The notes below the pieces were generated by a model. That model made no database searches and was not told the DNA's origin. It worked only from the letters and a program-made list of their open reading frames with translations. Positions 1-10,110 of a stretch of 64,000 nucleotides of DNA are shown here, piece by piece. The translations under genes and the position numbers were made by a program. The stretch's first letter is position 1. Each line of letters opens with the position of its first letter. The stretch comes from Flavobacterium sp. SUN046. Lineage in GTDB: Bacteria > Bacteroidota > Bacteroidia > Flavobacteriales > Flavobacteriaceae. Location of the stretch: positions 62,001 to 126,000 of the forward strand of contig NZ_JAPQNT010000001.1 of NCBI RefSeq assembly GCF_028867965.1. The letters are read 5' to 3'.

Positions 1-1323
1 AATTGATGGTACTAATTCGCCAATATCTCCAGCTCCAATTGTTACAATAACAGTTGCGTCGCTTTGTAAAATTGTTGGAATCAAATCCGTTTTTGAAACT
101 AATTTTTTATTTTCATTTGTCATTTTTGATAGCAACCAACTCGATGTAACACCTTCAATTGGTAATTCTCTTGCTGGATAAATATCTAATAAAATTACTT
201 CGTCAAATTTTGATAAACTTTCGGCAAATCCGTCAATAAAATCTTTAGTTCTACTGAATAAATGCGGTTGAAAAATTGCCAACACTTTTTGATTCGGATA
301 CAATTCGCGAACAGCTTGATGAACGGCATTTATTTCGGTTGGATGATGTGCATAATCATCTATATAAACGCGATTTTCTGATTTTATTTGATAAGAAAAT
401 CTACGTTGAACTCCTTTGAATGTTGATAAGGCTTTAGCAATGGTTTCAGTTGGGGAACCATACGTTTTTGCCATTGCTAAAGCCATCAAAGCATTCATTA
501 AATTATGATGTCCAGGTAATCCGAACGCAATATCTTTTATAATTTCTGATGGAGTTTGTACATCAAAAACGTAACTATTATTTTCAATTCTAATGTTGAA
601 ACCTTTGAATGTTGCGTCGTCATTTATTGCAACTGTCATTCCTTCTAAATCCAATCCTTTTGTGACAAACATTTTAGATTTATCGGAAACTTTATTGGCA
701 AATTCTCTAAACGAAGCTTCAATTGCAGAAGCATCGCCATAAATATCTAAATGATCCGCATCCATTGAGGTTACGCAAGCAATATTGGGATGCAAATGCA
801 AGAATGATCTATCAAATTCATCGGCTTCAACAACAGAAATTGTTTTTCCAGTTCCGATTAAATTAGAATGATAATTTTCTACAATTCCGCCAAGGAAAGC
901 GGTAACATCTTCACCACATTCGTATAAAATATGTCCTAAAATGCTAGATGTTGTGGTTTTTCCATGAGTTCCAGCAACTGCAAAACAAAATGTATCTTTG
1001 GTAATCAAACCTAGAACTTCGGCACGTTTTTTAACCACATAATTTCTTTCGATAAAATAATTCCATTCTGAATGCGAAGTTGGAACAGCTGGAGTTATAA
1101 TTACAAGTGTGTTTTCAACGTAATAATCAGCTGGAATTAAACTAATATTGTCTTCAAAATGGATGTTCATTCCGCCAGCAACTAATTCATCCGTAAGCAT
1201 TGTTGGCGTTTTATCATAACCTGAAACATTCTTTCCAATATTCTGAAAATAACGCGCCAAAGCACTCATTCCGATTCCTCCGATTCCTATGAAATAGACG
1301 TTATGTATTTGGTTTAAGTTCAT
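1..1323 (-). CDS. murC: UDP-N-acetylmuramate--L-alanine ligase, 3' end cut by window edge
   Basis: MurC adds L-alanine to UDP-MurNAc in the cytoplasm, the first amino acid of the peptidoglycan stem peptide. I translated 441 codons from the ATG at 1323. The N-terminal dinucleotide-type loop GIGGIGMSALA is at residues 13-23 and the Mur ligase ATP loop GTHGKTTT at 118-125. The frame stays open to base 1, so only the last few residues should be missing (family members are about 450 residues). It lies 49 bases after murG in the same direction and is the last gene of the dcw run seen here. ftsQ, ftsA and ftsZ would be expected beyond the edge, which is inference from other flavobacteria. Confidence 0.95.
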   Translation of the reverse strand, partial: MNLNQIHNVYFIGIGGIGMSALARYFQNIGKNVSGYDKTPTMLTDELVAGGMNIHFEDNISLIPADYYVENTLVIITPAVPTSHSEWNYFIERNYVVKKRAEVLGLITKDTFCFAVAGTHGKTTTSSILGHILYECGEDVTAFLGGIVENYHSNLIGTGKTISVVEADEFDRSFLHLHPNIACVTSMDADHLDIYGDASAIEASFREFANKVSDKSKMFVTKGLDLEGMTVAINDDATFKGFNIRIENNSYVFDVQTPSEIIKDIAFGLPGHHNLMNALMALAMAKTYGSPTETIAKALSTFKGVQRRFSYQIKSENRVYIDDYAHHPTEINAVHQAVRELYPNQKVLAIFQPHLFSRTKDFIDGFAESLSKFDEVILLDIYPARELPIEGVTSSWLLSKMTNENKKLVSKTDLIPTILQSDATVIVTIGAGDIGELVPSI

Positions 1324-1372
1324 TTTTTGAGTTACTAAAGTTCTGAGAAACTGAGGTTTTAAGGTTTTAGAA

Positions 1373-2464
1373 TTATTTTATCAATTTTATTATTTGTTCA
1401 ACAATGTCTTTTGTTGCATTTGGTTTTGCAATTTTTTTAATGTTTTGACTTAAATTATTTTGCAAATTCTCATCATGTAATAATCTATTAAAAGTCGATT
1501 CAAATTTTTCGTCTAATTCACTTTCTTTTAATAGAATTGCTCCGTTTTTATCAACGATTGCTTTTGCATTTTTTGTTTGATGATCTTCGGCTACATTTAG
1601 TGAAGGAATAAAAATTACTGGTTTTCCTACCAAACATAATTCGGATACAGATGATGCTCCGGCACGAGAAATCACGAAATCTGCTGCAGCATAAATTAAA
1701 TCCATTCTATCTATAAATGAGACAACTTGCACGTTTTCTTTTTCTGAAAAATGCTTGTATTCTGACATGTAAAAATTTCCGCATTGCCAAAAAACTTGAA
1801 TTCCTGATGCAATTAAAAAATCCAATTCTTTTTCAATTAATTGATTGATTCTTCGGGAACCCAAACTTCCGCCAAGAATCAATAATGTTTTTTTGTTATC
1901 ATCTAAATTAAAATAAGAAATTGCCTCATTTCGTTTGGAATCAATTTCTAATAAATCTTGACGTACCGGATTTCCAGTATAAACAATTTTATCTTTTGGA
2001 AAAAATCGCTCTAAATTTTCATAAGCGACACAAATGGCATTGGCTTTTTTACTCAACAATTTATTGGTGATTCCAGGATACGAATTTTGTTCTTGAATTA
2101 CCGTTGGAATATTCAAACTATTGGCTGTTTGTAATAATGGTCCGCTTGCGAAACCACCAGTTCCAATAACAACATCGGGTTTGAAATTTTTAATAATTTT
2201 TCTTGATTTCCATAAACTGCTTATCAATTTGAACGGAAACATGGCATTTTGTAAAGTCAATTTTCGTTGCAAACCAGCAATCCAAAGTCCTTCGATTTTG
2301 TAACCTGCTTGTGGCACTTTTTGCATTTCCATTTTGTCTTGCGCGCCTACGAATAGGAATTCTGCATCTGGGAAACGAGATTTTAATTCATTCGCAATAG
2401 CGATTGCTGGATAGATATGTCCACCAGTTCCGCCGCCACTTAATATGAATTTTAATTTTGCCAT
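1373..2464 (-). CDS. murG: undecaprenyldiphospho-muramoylpentapeptide beta-N-acetylglucosaminyltransferase
   Basis: MurG transfers GlcNAc to lipid I to make lipid II on the inner face of the cytoplasmic membrane. The 363-residue protein has normal family length. The N-terminal glycine-rich loop SGGGTGGH is at residues 9-16, followed by YPAIAIA. The C-terminal UDP-GlcNAc site is seen as the stretch [11 protein letters not shown] and the downstream EDHQTKNA. It lies between ftsW and murC in the usual dcw order. The 89-base gap to ftsW contains copies of the ACACGAATT repeat. Confidence 0.97.
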   Translation of the reverse strand: MAKLKFILSGGGTGGHIYPAIAIANELKSRFPDAEFLFVGAQDKMEMQKVPQAGYKIEGLWIAGLQRKLTLQNAMFPFKLISSLWKSRKIIKNFKPDVVIGTGGFASGPLLQTANSLNIPTVIQEQNSYPGITNKLLSKKANAICVAYENLERFFPKDKIVYTGNPVRQDLLEIDSKRNEAISYFNLDDNKKTLLILGGSLGSRRINQLIEKELDFLIASGIQVFWQCGNFYMSEYKHFSEKENVQVVSFIDRMDLIYAAADFVISRAGASSVSELCLVGKPVIFIPSLNVAEDHQTKNAKAIVDKNGAILLKESELDEKFESTFNRLLHDENLQNNLSQNIKKIAKPNATKDIVEQIIKLIK

Positions 2465-2498
2465 TTATGCTGAATTTATTTCAGTATCTGTTTTTGTT

Positions 2499-2556
2499 CG
2501 ACACGAATTACACGAATTTTCACAAATTATTACCACTTATTATTTCACGAATTTTA
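2499..2556. repeat. ACACGAATT-family repeat cluster, murG-ftsW gap
   Basis: Two adjacent copies of the 9-mer ACACGAATT (2501-2509 and 2510-2518) are followed by TCACAAATT and, after a gap, another CACGAATT at 2546-2553. The same family is found at 41.8-42.4 kb, 49.2-49.56 kb and weakly at 56.4 kb. It fills the spacer inside the dcw operon. Confidence 0.7.
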
Positions 2557-3915
2557 CTTTTTATTCAAAACTGCTTTCATCGGATTTTCCGTTATGGAAT
2601 AATCGTCATTGTCTTCTACTATTTTGTTTTTTATAGAAGCTTTTATTTGATTTACTTTTTCTTGATTTTCATCTTCACTTTCCTCTTCATCTTCTTGCAA
2701 TTGCTTGTCGATTAACTTTTGTAAAGCGTCTTCTCGTTTTTGTTTTTCTTCTAATTCTTGTGCAATTTCTTCTTCTTTTTTGGTCACACTTAAAATGATT
2801 CCAATTGCGATACATGTCATCCAAATGGAACTTCCACCTGAACTAATTAACGGTAAAGTTTGTCCAGTTACCGGCAATAATTCAACAGCAACCGCCATAT
2901 TTATTAGTGCTTGAAATACGATTGGAAATCCGAGTCCGACAACTACTAATTTTCCGAATAATGAATTGGCTTTGTGCGCTGCGATGATAAATCGGAATAA
3001 TAAAAGCATGTACAATCCTAAGATTACTAACGCTCCGAATAATCCGTATTCTTCAACGATAATTGCAAAAATAAAATCAGAAGACGATTGTGGTAAGAAA
3101 TTTTTCTGAACACTTTTTCCTGGTCCGAGTCCGTAAATTCCGCCAGATGCAATTGCTATTTTAGCTTTTTCTATTTGATAATACTCGTCAGGATCTTTGG
3201 TATTATCGTCTTTTTTAAAGAAATTGGTAATACGTTTTTCCCATGTTTGCACACGATTCGGAAAAGCATCGGGTTTAATTTTTACAATTAAAATAAACAT
3301 TGAAAAAGATACAATTCCTAAACCAATAATAATTCCGATGTATTTAAGTGGATATTTCCCGATAAATGTCAGCATAATTACCATTGCAAAAATCAACGCT
3401 GCAGTAGAAAAATTTGCTGGAAGAATGAACATCAAAGTGATGAAAACTGGCAGCCATAATTCTATAACGGATGCTTGAAATGTTTGTGTAACTTCTCTAG
3501 TTTTAGATAAATATCTTGCAACATAAACATACAAAACAATCGCTGCTAAAGTCGATGTTTGAAAGGAAACTCCAATAAACGGAATGTTAATCCAACGACT
3601 GGCATTCGCTCCTTCAATCACAGTTCCTTTTACCAAAGTATAAATTAATAATCCCCAAACAATTGGCAATGCAATTCGAGAAATTCCTCTAAAATAATGG
3701 TACGGAATTTTATGAATTTGATAAATAATTATAAATCCGATGAAAATGTGAACGGCGTGTTTTAGTAAATAAGTTGCTGCATTTCCTGAACCATGGCGCA
3801 TGTATGCCAAATTACTACTCGCGCTAAAAACAGGCATAAACGAAAACAATGCCAATAAAGACACGAATGCCCAAATGACTTTATCTCCTTTTAAACTGTT
3901 TATTAATTCTTTCAT
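2554..3915 (-). CDS. ftsW: lipid II polymerase/cell division protein FtsW
   Basis: FtsW is the SEDS-family glycan polymerase of the divisome and works with the class B PBP FtsI. The 453-residue protein is highly hydrophobic with about ten membrane segments. It has the SEDS signatures YGLGPGKSVQK and, near the C-terminus, LPLISSGGSS. After the last membrane helix there is a charged tail of about 65 residues, rich in E, K and Q, longer than in E. coli FtsW. The gene lies between murD and murG. A 22-bp perfect inverted repeat sits just upstream. Confidence 0.96.
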   Translation of the reverse strand: MKELINSLKGDKVIWAFVSLLALFSFMPVFSASSNLAYMRHGSGNAATYLLKHAVHIFIGFIIIYQIHKIPYHYFRGISRIALPIVWGLLIYTLVKGTVIEGANASRWINIPFIGVSFQTSTLAAIVLYVYVARYLSKTREVTQTFQASVIELWLPVFITLMFILPANFSTAALIFAMVIMLTFIGKYPLKYIGIIIGLGIVSFSMFILIVKIKPDAFPNRVQTWEKRITNFFKKDDNTKDPDEYYQIEKAKIAIASGGIYGLGPGKSVQKNFLPQSSSDFIFAIIVEEYGLFGALVILGLYMLLLFRFIIAAHKANSLFGKLVVVGLGFPIVFQALINMAVAVELLPVTGQTLPLISSGGSSIWMTCIAIGIILSVTKKEEEIAQELEEKQKREDALQKLIDKQLQEDEEESEDENQEKVNQIKASIKNKIVEDNDDYSITENPMKAVLNKK

Positions 3916-3937
3916 TTCTTAGTTTTAAAGGTTTAAG

Positions 3938-3991
3938 AGTTTAAAAGTTTATGAGTTTAGATTATCAACTAAACTCATAAACTTTTAAACT
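3938..3991. repeat. 22-bp perfect inverted repeat, murD-ftsW gap
   Basis: Arms at 3938-3959 and 3970-3991 are perfectly complementary (core AGTTTAAAAGTTTATGAG) around a 10-base loop. The arm is built from the same AAAGTTTA unit as the tandem array at 20091-20122. There is no clear T-run, and the position inside an operon argues against a strong terminator. It could act as an mRNA processing or stabilising hairpin. Confidence 0.75.
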
Positions 3992-4004
3992 TATAAACTA
4001 TTTT

Positions 4005-5339
4005 TTACAAATTCCTTACTTCTCTTTTAAATTGATTTCCTCTATCTTCGTAATTTTGGAATAAATCGAAACTTGCGCATGCTGGTGATAGTAAAACAGA
4101 ATCACCTTTTTCAGCAATGTGTCTTGCTGTGTTTACTGCGTCATGCATGTTATCTACTTCAACCATCATGTCTACAATATTTCCGAAAGCATCGATGATT
4201 TTTTTATTATCTACGCCTAAACAAATGATTGCTTTTACTTTTTCGTGAACCAATGACATTAATTCCGTGTAATCATTTCCTTTGTCAACACCACCAAGAA
4301 TCCAAACGGTTGGCGTTGTCATACTATCTAAAGCGAAGAATGTTGCGTTAACATTTGTTGCTTTAGAATCGTTGATGTATTGCACATTATGAATTTTAAG
4401 CACTTTCTCTAAACGGTGTTCAACACCCTGAAAATTTGACAAACTCTCACGAATTGTTTGCTTTCTGATGCGCAAAATATTTGCCACAGAAGTTGCTGCC
4501 ATAGCATTTTTCATGTTGTGTTTTCCTTCAAGTGCAATTTGAGAGGTTTCCATTAAAAATTCTTCTTCGTTGATGTTGATTTCCATAGTGTTGTTGTTTA
4601 AAAATGCTCCGTTTTCGACTGATTTTGAAATTGAAAACGGAATTAATTGTGCTTTTACTTTGTTATTTTGTAACCAATTGTTGATTGCTTCATCGTCGGC
4701 ATCGTAGATTAGAAAATCATCTTTGGTTTGATTCATTGTTATTCTGAATTTAGATTCGATATAATTTTCATATTTGTAATCATATCGGTCTAAATGATCT
4801 GGACTTATATTTGTTAAAATGGCAATATGCGGTTTGTAATTAATGATTCCGTCCAATTGAAAACTGCTTAATTCCAACACATAATAATCATACTCTTCAT
4901 CGGCAACTTGCCAAGCAAAACTTTTCCCGATGTTTCCTCCTAATCCAACATTCAATCCGCCTTGTTTTAACAAATGATAGGTCAACATTGTTGTTGTTGT
5001 TTTACCATTACTTCCTGTTATTCCGATTGTCATTGCATTGGTGAATTGTGATGCAAATTCGATTTCAGAAATTACCGGAATATTTTTCTCTACTAATTTT
5101 TTAATTATCGGAGTTTTATCAGGAATCCCTGGACTTTTCATTACCACATCAGCGTTCAGAACTAATGCTTCTGTATGCTGTTCGTCTTCCCATTTTATTT
5201 CATTAATTATAAGAACTTCTTTGTAATTTTCTTTTATTTTTCCGAAATCGGATACAAAAACATCATATCCTTTTTTCTTTCCTAAAATGGCAGTTCCAAC
5301 ACCGCTTTCGCCGCCTCCAAGAATTACTAACCTTGGCAT
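4005..5339 (-). CDS. murD: UDP-N-acetylmuramoylalanine--D-glutamate ligase
   Basis: MurD adds D-glutamate to UDP-MurNAc-L-Ala in the cytoplasm. I chose the ATG at 5339 ([13 protein letters not shown]), giving 444 residues. The longer open frame to 5396 would only read back into mraY. The N-terminal loop LGGGESGVG and the ATP loop GITGSNGKTTTT are clear. The start codon shares base 5339 with the mraY stop (TAATG), a typical translational coupling joint. A 22-bp inverted repeat follows the gene. Confidence 0.96.
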   Translation of the reverse strand: MPRLVILGGGESGVGTAILGKKKGYDVFVSDFGKIKENYKEVLIINEIKWEDEQHTEALVLNADVVMKSPGIPDKTPIIKKLVEKNIPVISEIEFASQFTNAMTIGITGSNGKTTTTMLTYHLLKQGGLNVGLGGNIGKSFAWQVADEEYDYYVLELSSFQLDGIINYKPHIAILTNISPDHLDRYDYKYENYIESKFRITMNQTKDDFLIYDADDEAINNWLQNNKVKAQLIPFSISKSVENGAFLNNNTMEININEEEFLMETSQIALEGKHNMKNAMAATSVANILRIRKQTIRESLSNFQGVEHRLEKVLKIHNVQYINDSKATNVNATFFALDSMTTPTVWILGGVDKGNDYTELMSLVHEKVKAIICLGVDNKKIIDAFGNIVDMMVEVDNMHDAVNTARHIAEKGDSVLLSPACASFDLFQNYEDRGNQFKREVRNL

Positions 5340-6565
5340 TATCTTAGTTTTAAAGTTACGATTGAAACAATTGCTAGTAGAATTGTTATAATCCAAAAAC
5401 GTGTTACAATCTTACTTTCGTGGTATCCTTTTTTCTGATAATGATGGTGTAATGGCGACATTAGAAAAATTCTGCGTCCTTCACCAAATCGCTTTTTAGT
5501 GTATTTAAAATAACTTACTTGTATGATTACTGAAGCACTTTCGGCAAAGAAAATCGCACATAAAACTGGCAACAACATTTCTTTTCTAACAGAAATTGCT
5601 AAAACTGCAATGATTCCCCCAATAGTTAAACTTCCTGTATCACCCATAAATACTGATGCTGGATACGAATTATACCAAAGAAATCCGATTAATGCGCCAA
5701 CGAATGCAGCAATAAAGACAGTCATTTCTCCAGAATTCGGAATGTACATTACGTTCAAATAACTAGATAAAATGATATTACCTGAAATGAATGCGAAAAT
5801 TCCGAGAGCTAAAACTGATATTGCCGAAGTTCCTGCTGCTAATCCGTCAATTCCATCGGTTAAATTAGCTCCATTGGAAACTGCTGTGATTATGAAAATT
5901 ACAATTGGAATGAATATTAACCAAGCCCATTTTTGATAATCATCTGTAAATGGCTCCAGTATTTTAGCATAATCCAATTCATTGTTTTTCATGAATGGAA
6001 TTGTGGTAGTCATTGATTTTACTTCTTTATCCGATTGACTAATCACGCTTTCTGTTTGATTGAATAGTACAGGTTTAGATGATTTTTCACGAACTGTTAC
6101 CGCTGGACTAAAATATAAAACCGAACCAACTATTAATCCTAATCCAACTTGACCGATTACTTTGAAAATTCCTTTTAAACCTTGTTTGTCTTTTTTGAAA
6201 ATTTTAATATAATCATCAATGAAACCGATAGTTCCCATCCAAAGCGTGGTTACAATCAATAAAATGATGTAAATATTATTCAATTTAGTCAATAACAAAA
6301 CCGGAATTAATGTGGCAAAAATTATGATTAATCCACCCATTGTTGGCGTTCCAGCTTTTTGAGTTTGTCCAGCTAAACCTAGTTCACGAACCGTTTCTCC
6401 AACTTGCTGATTTCTCAAAAAATTGATAATTTTTTTTCCGTAAACCGTAGACAATAGCAATGATAAAATAAGTGCTAAAGCTGAACGAAACGTTATATAT
6501 TGAAACACGCCAGTTCCTGGAATGTCTAATGTTTTGTCTAAATATTCAAAAAAGTAGTATAACAT
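5339..6565 (-). CDS. mraY: phospho-N-acetylmuramoyl-pentapeptide-transferase
   Basis: MraY makes lipid I by moving phospho-MurNAc-pentapeptide onto undecaprenyl phosphate in the inner membrane. The 408-residue protein has about ten membrane helices, the catalytic-site motif [12 protein letters not shown] and the histidine motif [10 protein letters not shown]. Compared with E. coli MraY (360 residues) it has an insert of about 50 polar residues in the middle (from VREKSSKP to DYQKW). Inserts of this kind are, to my knowledge, usual in Bacteroidetes MraY. The start is ATG at 6565. The stop overlaps the murD start. Confidence 0.96.
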   Translation of the reverse strand: MLYYFFEYLDKTLDIPGTGVFQYITFRSALALILSLLLSTVYGKKIINFLRNQQVGETVRELGLAGQTQKAGTPTMGGLIIIFATLIPVLLLTKLNNIYIILLIVTTLWMGTIGFIDDYIKIFKKDKQGLKGIFKVIGQVGLGLIVGSVLYFSPAVTVREKSSKPVLFNQTESVISQSDKEVKSMTTTIPFMKNNELDYAKILEPFTDDYQKWAWLIFIPIVIFIITAVSNGANLTDGIDGLAAGTSAISVLALGIFAFISGNIILSSYLNVMYIPNSGEMTVFIAAFVGALIGFLWYNSYPASVFMGDTGSLTIGGIIAVLAISVRKEMLLPVLCAIFFAESASVIIQVSYFKYTKKRFGEGRRIFLMSPLHHHYQKKGYHESKIVTRFWIITILLAIVSIVTLKLR

Positions 6566-6579
6566 ATTTTAATAATTTC

Positions 6580-6607
6580 AGATATTAGATATTAGATTTT
6601 AGATTTC
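6580..6607. repeat. heptamer tandem repeat AGATATT x4, murE-mraY gap
   Basis: Four consecutive heptamers AGATATT, AGATATT, AGATTTT, AGATTTC fill part of the spacer between murE and mraY. The same heptamer occurs at 18051-18064 after the response regulator gene. Confidence 0.7.
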
Positions 6608-6646
6608 TGTATGAAACTTAATTTCTCTCTTAAAATTTATATTTTT

Positions 6647-8110
6647 TTACTTGTTTAATTGTTCTAAAAACTCTTTTACTAATTTCATATCATCAAAATC
6701 GTGTCGAATGCCTTGAATTTCTTGATATGTTTCGTGTCCTTTTCCTGCAATTAGGATTATATCATTTGCGTTTGCCAATTGACATGCGTTTTTTATAGCT
6801 TGTTTTCTATCGGTAATTGAAACTGTTTTTTTGAAATTTTGCGGTTCAACTCCGGCTTCCATTTCGGCTATTATTGTTTCAGGATTTTCGGTTCTTGGAT
6901 TATCTGATGTAATGATTACTTTATCGCTCATTGTTGAAGCAATGTTAGCCATTATCGGACGTTTTGCTTTATCTCTATCGCCACCGCAACCAACAACTGT
7001 AATTAATTGTTCGTTTTTTGTTCGGATATCGTTTATGGTTTTTAGTACATTTTCTAAAGCATCTGGCGTATGAGCATAATCTACAATCGCAGTGATTTTT
7101 GAATCAGAAACTATAAATTGAAAACGACCTGAAACACTTTCTAATTCGGATAATAATCGTAGCACTTCTAGACTTTCTAATCCTAATTCGACAGCAGTTC
7201 CGTAAATTGCTAATAAATTATAAGCATTAAAAGTTCCGATTAGTTTTACCCAAACTTCATTTTCATTTATTTTTAATAACAATCCTGATAATTGATTTTC
7301 TAGAATTTGTGCTTTATAATCGGAATACGATTTTAGTGCATACGTCAATTTTCTAGCATAGGTGTTTTGAAGCATCACCAATCCGTTTTTATCGTCGATA
7401 TTGGTTAATGCAAAAGCTGTTTTTGGCAAATGATCAAAAAAAGATTTCTTCACATCACGATATTCTGCAAATGTTGGATGATAGTCTAAATGATCGTGCG
7501 ATAAATTTGTGAAAACGCCACCTTCAAAATGCAAACCTTCGGTACGTTTTTGATGAATTCCGTGTGAACTAACTTCCATAAAGCAGAATTCGCAACCCAT
7601 TGCTACCATTTCGTTTAGAAAATAATTAATGGTTAATGAATCTGGAGTGGTGTGCGTAGCTTTATATTCAACTTCGTCAACCATAATTTTTACAGTTGAA
7701 AGTAAACCAACTTTATAACCAGCTTTTTTGAATAATTGATATAATAAAGAGGCGATTGTTGTTTTACCATTAGTTCCAGTAATTCCAATCAATCTCAATT
7801 TTGATGATGGATTATTATAAAAGTTATTCGCCATAAATGCCAAAGCCGAATTGGTATCTTTTACTTGAACATAAGTGATTCCGGTAGCAATAGTTTCTGG
7901 CAACGTATCACAAACAATAGTGGTAGCACCAAGACTTAATGCTTTTTCGATAAAATCATGACCATTAGAAACGGTGCCACGAATGGCAACAAAAATATCG
8001 TTATGATGTACTTTTCTTGAATCGAATTCAATTTTGTTTACAGCGATTTCTGTTGAACCTTTTATAGATTCAATAGCTACTTTATATAATATGTCTTTTA
8101 AAACAATCAC
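6647..8110 (-). CDS. murE: UDP-MurNAc-L-Ala-D-Glu--2,6-diaminopimelate ligase
   Basis: MurE adds the third stem residue to UDP-MurNAc-dipeptide. The 487-residue protein has the ATP loop GTNGKTT at 112-118 and the motif DNPRTENP, the DNPR signature associated with meso-diaminopimelate rather than lysine. The start appears to be GTG at 8110-8108, which overlaps the ftsI stop codon (GTGA), so translation is probably coupled. No better ATG exists nearby in this frame. Confidence 0.95.
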   Translation of the reverse strand: MIVLKDILYKVAIESIKGSTEIAVNKIEFDSRKVHHNDIFVAIRGTVSNGHDFIEKALSLGATTIVCDTLPETIATGITYVQVKDTNSALAFMANNFYNNPSSKLRLIGITGTNGKTTIASLLYQLFKKAGYKVGLLSTVKIMVDEVEYKATHTTPDSLTINYFLNEMVAMGCEFCFMEVSSHGIHQKRTEGLHFEGGVFTNLSHDHLDYHPTFAEYRDVKKSFFDHLPKTAFALTNIDDKNGLVMLQNTYARKLTYALKSYSDYKAQILENQLSGLLLKINENEVWVKLIGTFNAYNLLAIYGTAVELGLESLEVLRLLSELESVSGRFQFIVSDSKITAIVDYAHTPDALENVLKTINDIRTKNEQLITVVGCGGDRDKAKRPIMANIASTMSDKVIITSDNPRTENPETIIAEMEAGVEPQNFKKTVSITDRKQAIKNACQLANANDIILIAGKGHETYQEIQGIRHDFDDMKLVKEFLEQLNK

Positions 8111-10110
8111 GATAATTCTAATGTTATGGTTGAATTTTTAATTACTGGTTCACCAGCTTGCACTGATTGCGATTTTACTTTTCCGATACCTTTTATTTTC
8201 ACTTTTATACCTAGATTTCCTAAAAGTGCAACAGCATCCATACCAGACATTCCTTTTAAATTTGGAATTGTATTTTTTACAGCTTGTGCTTTAGCAAAAT
8301 ATTCGTTGTATTTATTTTCTTGTTTGGTAATCTTTTTATCTAAATTTTTAATCTCGTTTGTTGATGGAACATCTGTGAAAATCTTTTGTGCAATTCGTTT
8401 AAAAACTGGTCCAGCTACATCGGCACCATAATAATTGTTCATAGATGTATTTGGTTTATGAACTACGACTATGCAAGAATATTTAGGATTTTCGGCAGGA
8501 AAATAACCTACAAATGAAGAAATATAATATTTATCGCTTCCACCATTTGTACCATAACCAGCAGCCGCAGTACCGGTTTTACCAGCCATTGAAAAATCTT
8601 TAGAATATAATTTGGCAGCAGTACCACGTTTTACAACATTTTGCAAAATATTTTTTAATTTTTTTAAAGTTTCATCAGAACAAATCTTCGGATTGATAAC
8701 TTGTTTGTCGTATTTTTTTATGGTTTTATTCCACTCTTTTATTTCAGAAACAAATTGTGGTTTGACCATTTCACCATTATTTGCGATAGCATTATACAAG
8801 GTTAATGTTTGTAGAGGTGTAACTGCAACTCCGTATCCAAATGCCATCCACGGAAGTGAAATTGGATTCCAAGTTTTGTCAGTAGGTTGCGGAATTACTG
8901 GTTTTCCTTCACCTTGAAATGGCAATCCTAATGATTTGTTTAATCCCATTTTGTCAATTCTATCAACAAACTGTTTCGGATTTCCGTTATAATTTTCATA
9001 AACAGCCTGAACCATAACCGTATTTGATGAAACTTCAAAACCTCTTGCTAAAGAAATTTTTCCGTAACCGCCTTCATGAGAATCACGTACTTTTCTTCCT
9101 CTATAAATAATTGTACCACCGTGACTGTCATAAACTTTGCTAGTATCAACTTTGTTATCGTCTAAAAGCGCAATCATATCAATTAATTTGAATGTCGAAC
9201 CTGGTTCATGAGCTTCTGCTACTGCATAATTTATAGTTTCATAATAATTTCCTGAAACTTCATCTCGACCAAGATTTGAAATTGCTTTAACTTGACCGGT
9301 TTTAGTTTCCATAACAACCACGCAACCATGTTCTGCATCGTATTCTTGCAATTGTTTTAATAAGGCATGATGAGCAATATCTTGAATGTAAACGTCAATT
9401 GTAGAAATCACATCGTAGCCATCTTGCGGATCAACCTCATTAATATCACGAATGGGTTTCCATTGTCCTTTTGCTATTTTTTGTTTTAAAACTTTTCCGT
9501 CTTTACCATTTAGATATTTTCCGAAAGCACCTTCAATCCCGACACGTTTTATCACGCCATCATCAATTCTATCGTAGCCAATTGTTCGTTCAGCAATTTT
9601 TCCAATTGGATGTTCACGAACTGTTTTTTGTTCCACAATAATTCCGCCTTTATAAGCACCTTTATTGAAAAGCGGCATTTTTTTAACTTTAGAATATTCG
9701 GTGTAACTCAAATCTTCTGCAATTAAAGTGTATCTGCTTTTGTTGGTTCTGGCATTTCTCAAAAGCGATTCATAATACGATACTGGTTTTCCTAACAACT
9801 TTGACAAATCCATGGACAACGAATCAACTTTGGCATCAAAATCTTTAGTTTTTGGAGCCATTGCATCAAATCTGATGGTGTAATTTGGAATTGATGTTGC
9901 TAGTAAACTTCCGTCAGACGAATAAATATTTCCTTTATTTGCTGGAATTACAAAAGTTTTAACGGTTCTATCTTTGGCTAATTTTCGGTAATAATCACCT
10001 TCAACCCACTGTATGTTAGTAAGTTTCACAGTAATTGCCATCGCCATCAAAAAGATAACGAATGCAACCAAATAGATTCGGTAAGAGATATGTTTATCTT
10101 CTACTGCCAT
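8107..10110 (-). CDS. ftsI: divisome transpeptidase FtsI (PBP3) with one C-terminal PASTA domain
   Basis: FtsI is the class B penicillin-binding protein that cross-links septal peptidoglycan. The 667-residue protein has a single N-terminal membrane anchor (about residues 11-29), a PBP dimer domain, and the transpeptidase motifs STFK at 305-308, SSN at 361-363 and KTG at 511-513. The last roughly 55 residues (from NTIPNLKGMSGMDA) form one PASTA module, which E. coli FtsI lacks but Bacteroidetes and Gram-positive PBPs often have. The start ATG at 10110 overlaps the end of the ftsL-like gene by 10 bases. Confidence 0.96.
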   Translation of the reverse strand: MAVEDKHISYRIYLVAFVIFLMAMAITVKLTNIQWVEGDYYRKLAKDRTVKTFVIPANKGNIYSSDGSLLATSIPNYTIRFDAMAPKTKDFDAKVDSLSMDLSKLLGKPVSYYESLLRNARTNKSRYTLIAEDLSYTEYSKVKKMPLFNKGAYKGGIIVEQKTVREHPIGKIAERTIGYDRIDDGVIKRVGIEGAFGKYLNGKDGKVLKQKIAKGQWKPIRDINEVDPQDGYDVISTIDVYIQDIAHHALLKQLQEYDAEHGCVVVMETKTGQVKAISNLGRDEVSGNYYETINYAVAEAHEPGSTFKLIDMIALLDDNKVDTSKVYDSHGGTIIYRGRKVRDSHEGGYGKISLARGFEVSSNTVMVQAVYENYNGNPKQFVDRIDKMGLNKSLGLPFQGEGKPVIPQPTDKTWNPISLPWMAFGYGVAVTPLQTLTLYNAIANNGEMVKPQFVSEIKEWNKTIKKYDKQVINPKICSDETLKKLKNILQNVVKRGTAAKLYSKDFSMAGKTGTAAAGYGTNGGSDKYYISSFVGYFPAENPKYSCIVVVHKPNTSMNNYYGADVAGPVFKRIAQKIFTDVPSTNEIKNLDKKITKQENKYNEYFAKAQAVKNTIPNLKGMSGMDAVALLGNLGIKVKIKGIGKVKSQSVQAGEPVIKNSTITLELS

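Noticed and set aside
2445..2715. Two plus-strand ORFs in the murG-ftsW gap
   Set aside because: They are low-complexity F/L/I translations of the repeat and the antisense of ftsW; no start signal and no family.
5340..5396. Extended murD start
   Set aside because: It would read back into the mraY 3' end; the [13 protein letters not shown] start has the TAATG joint.
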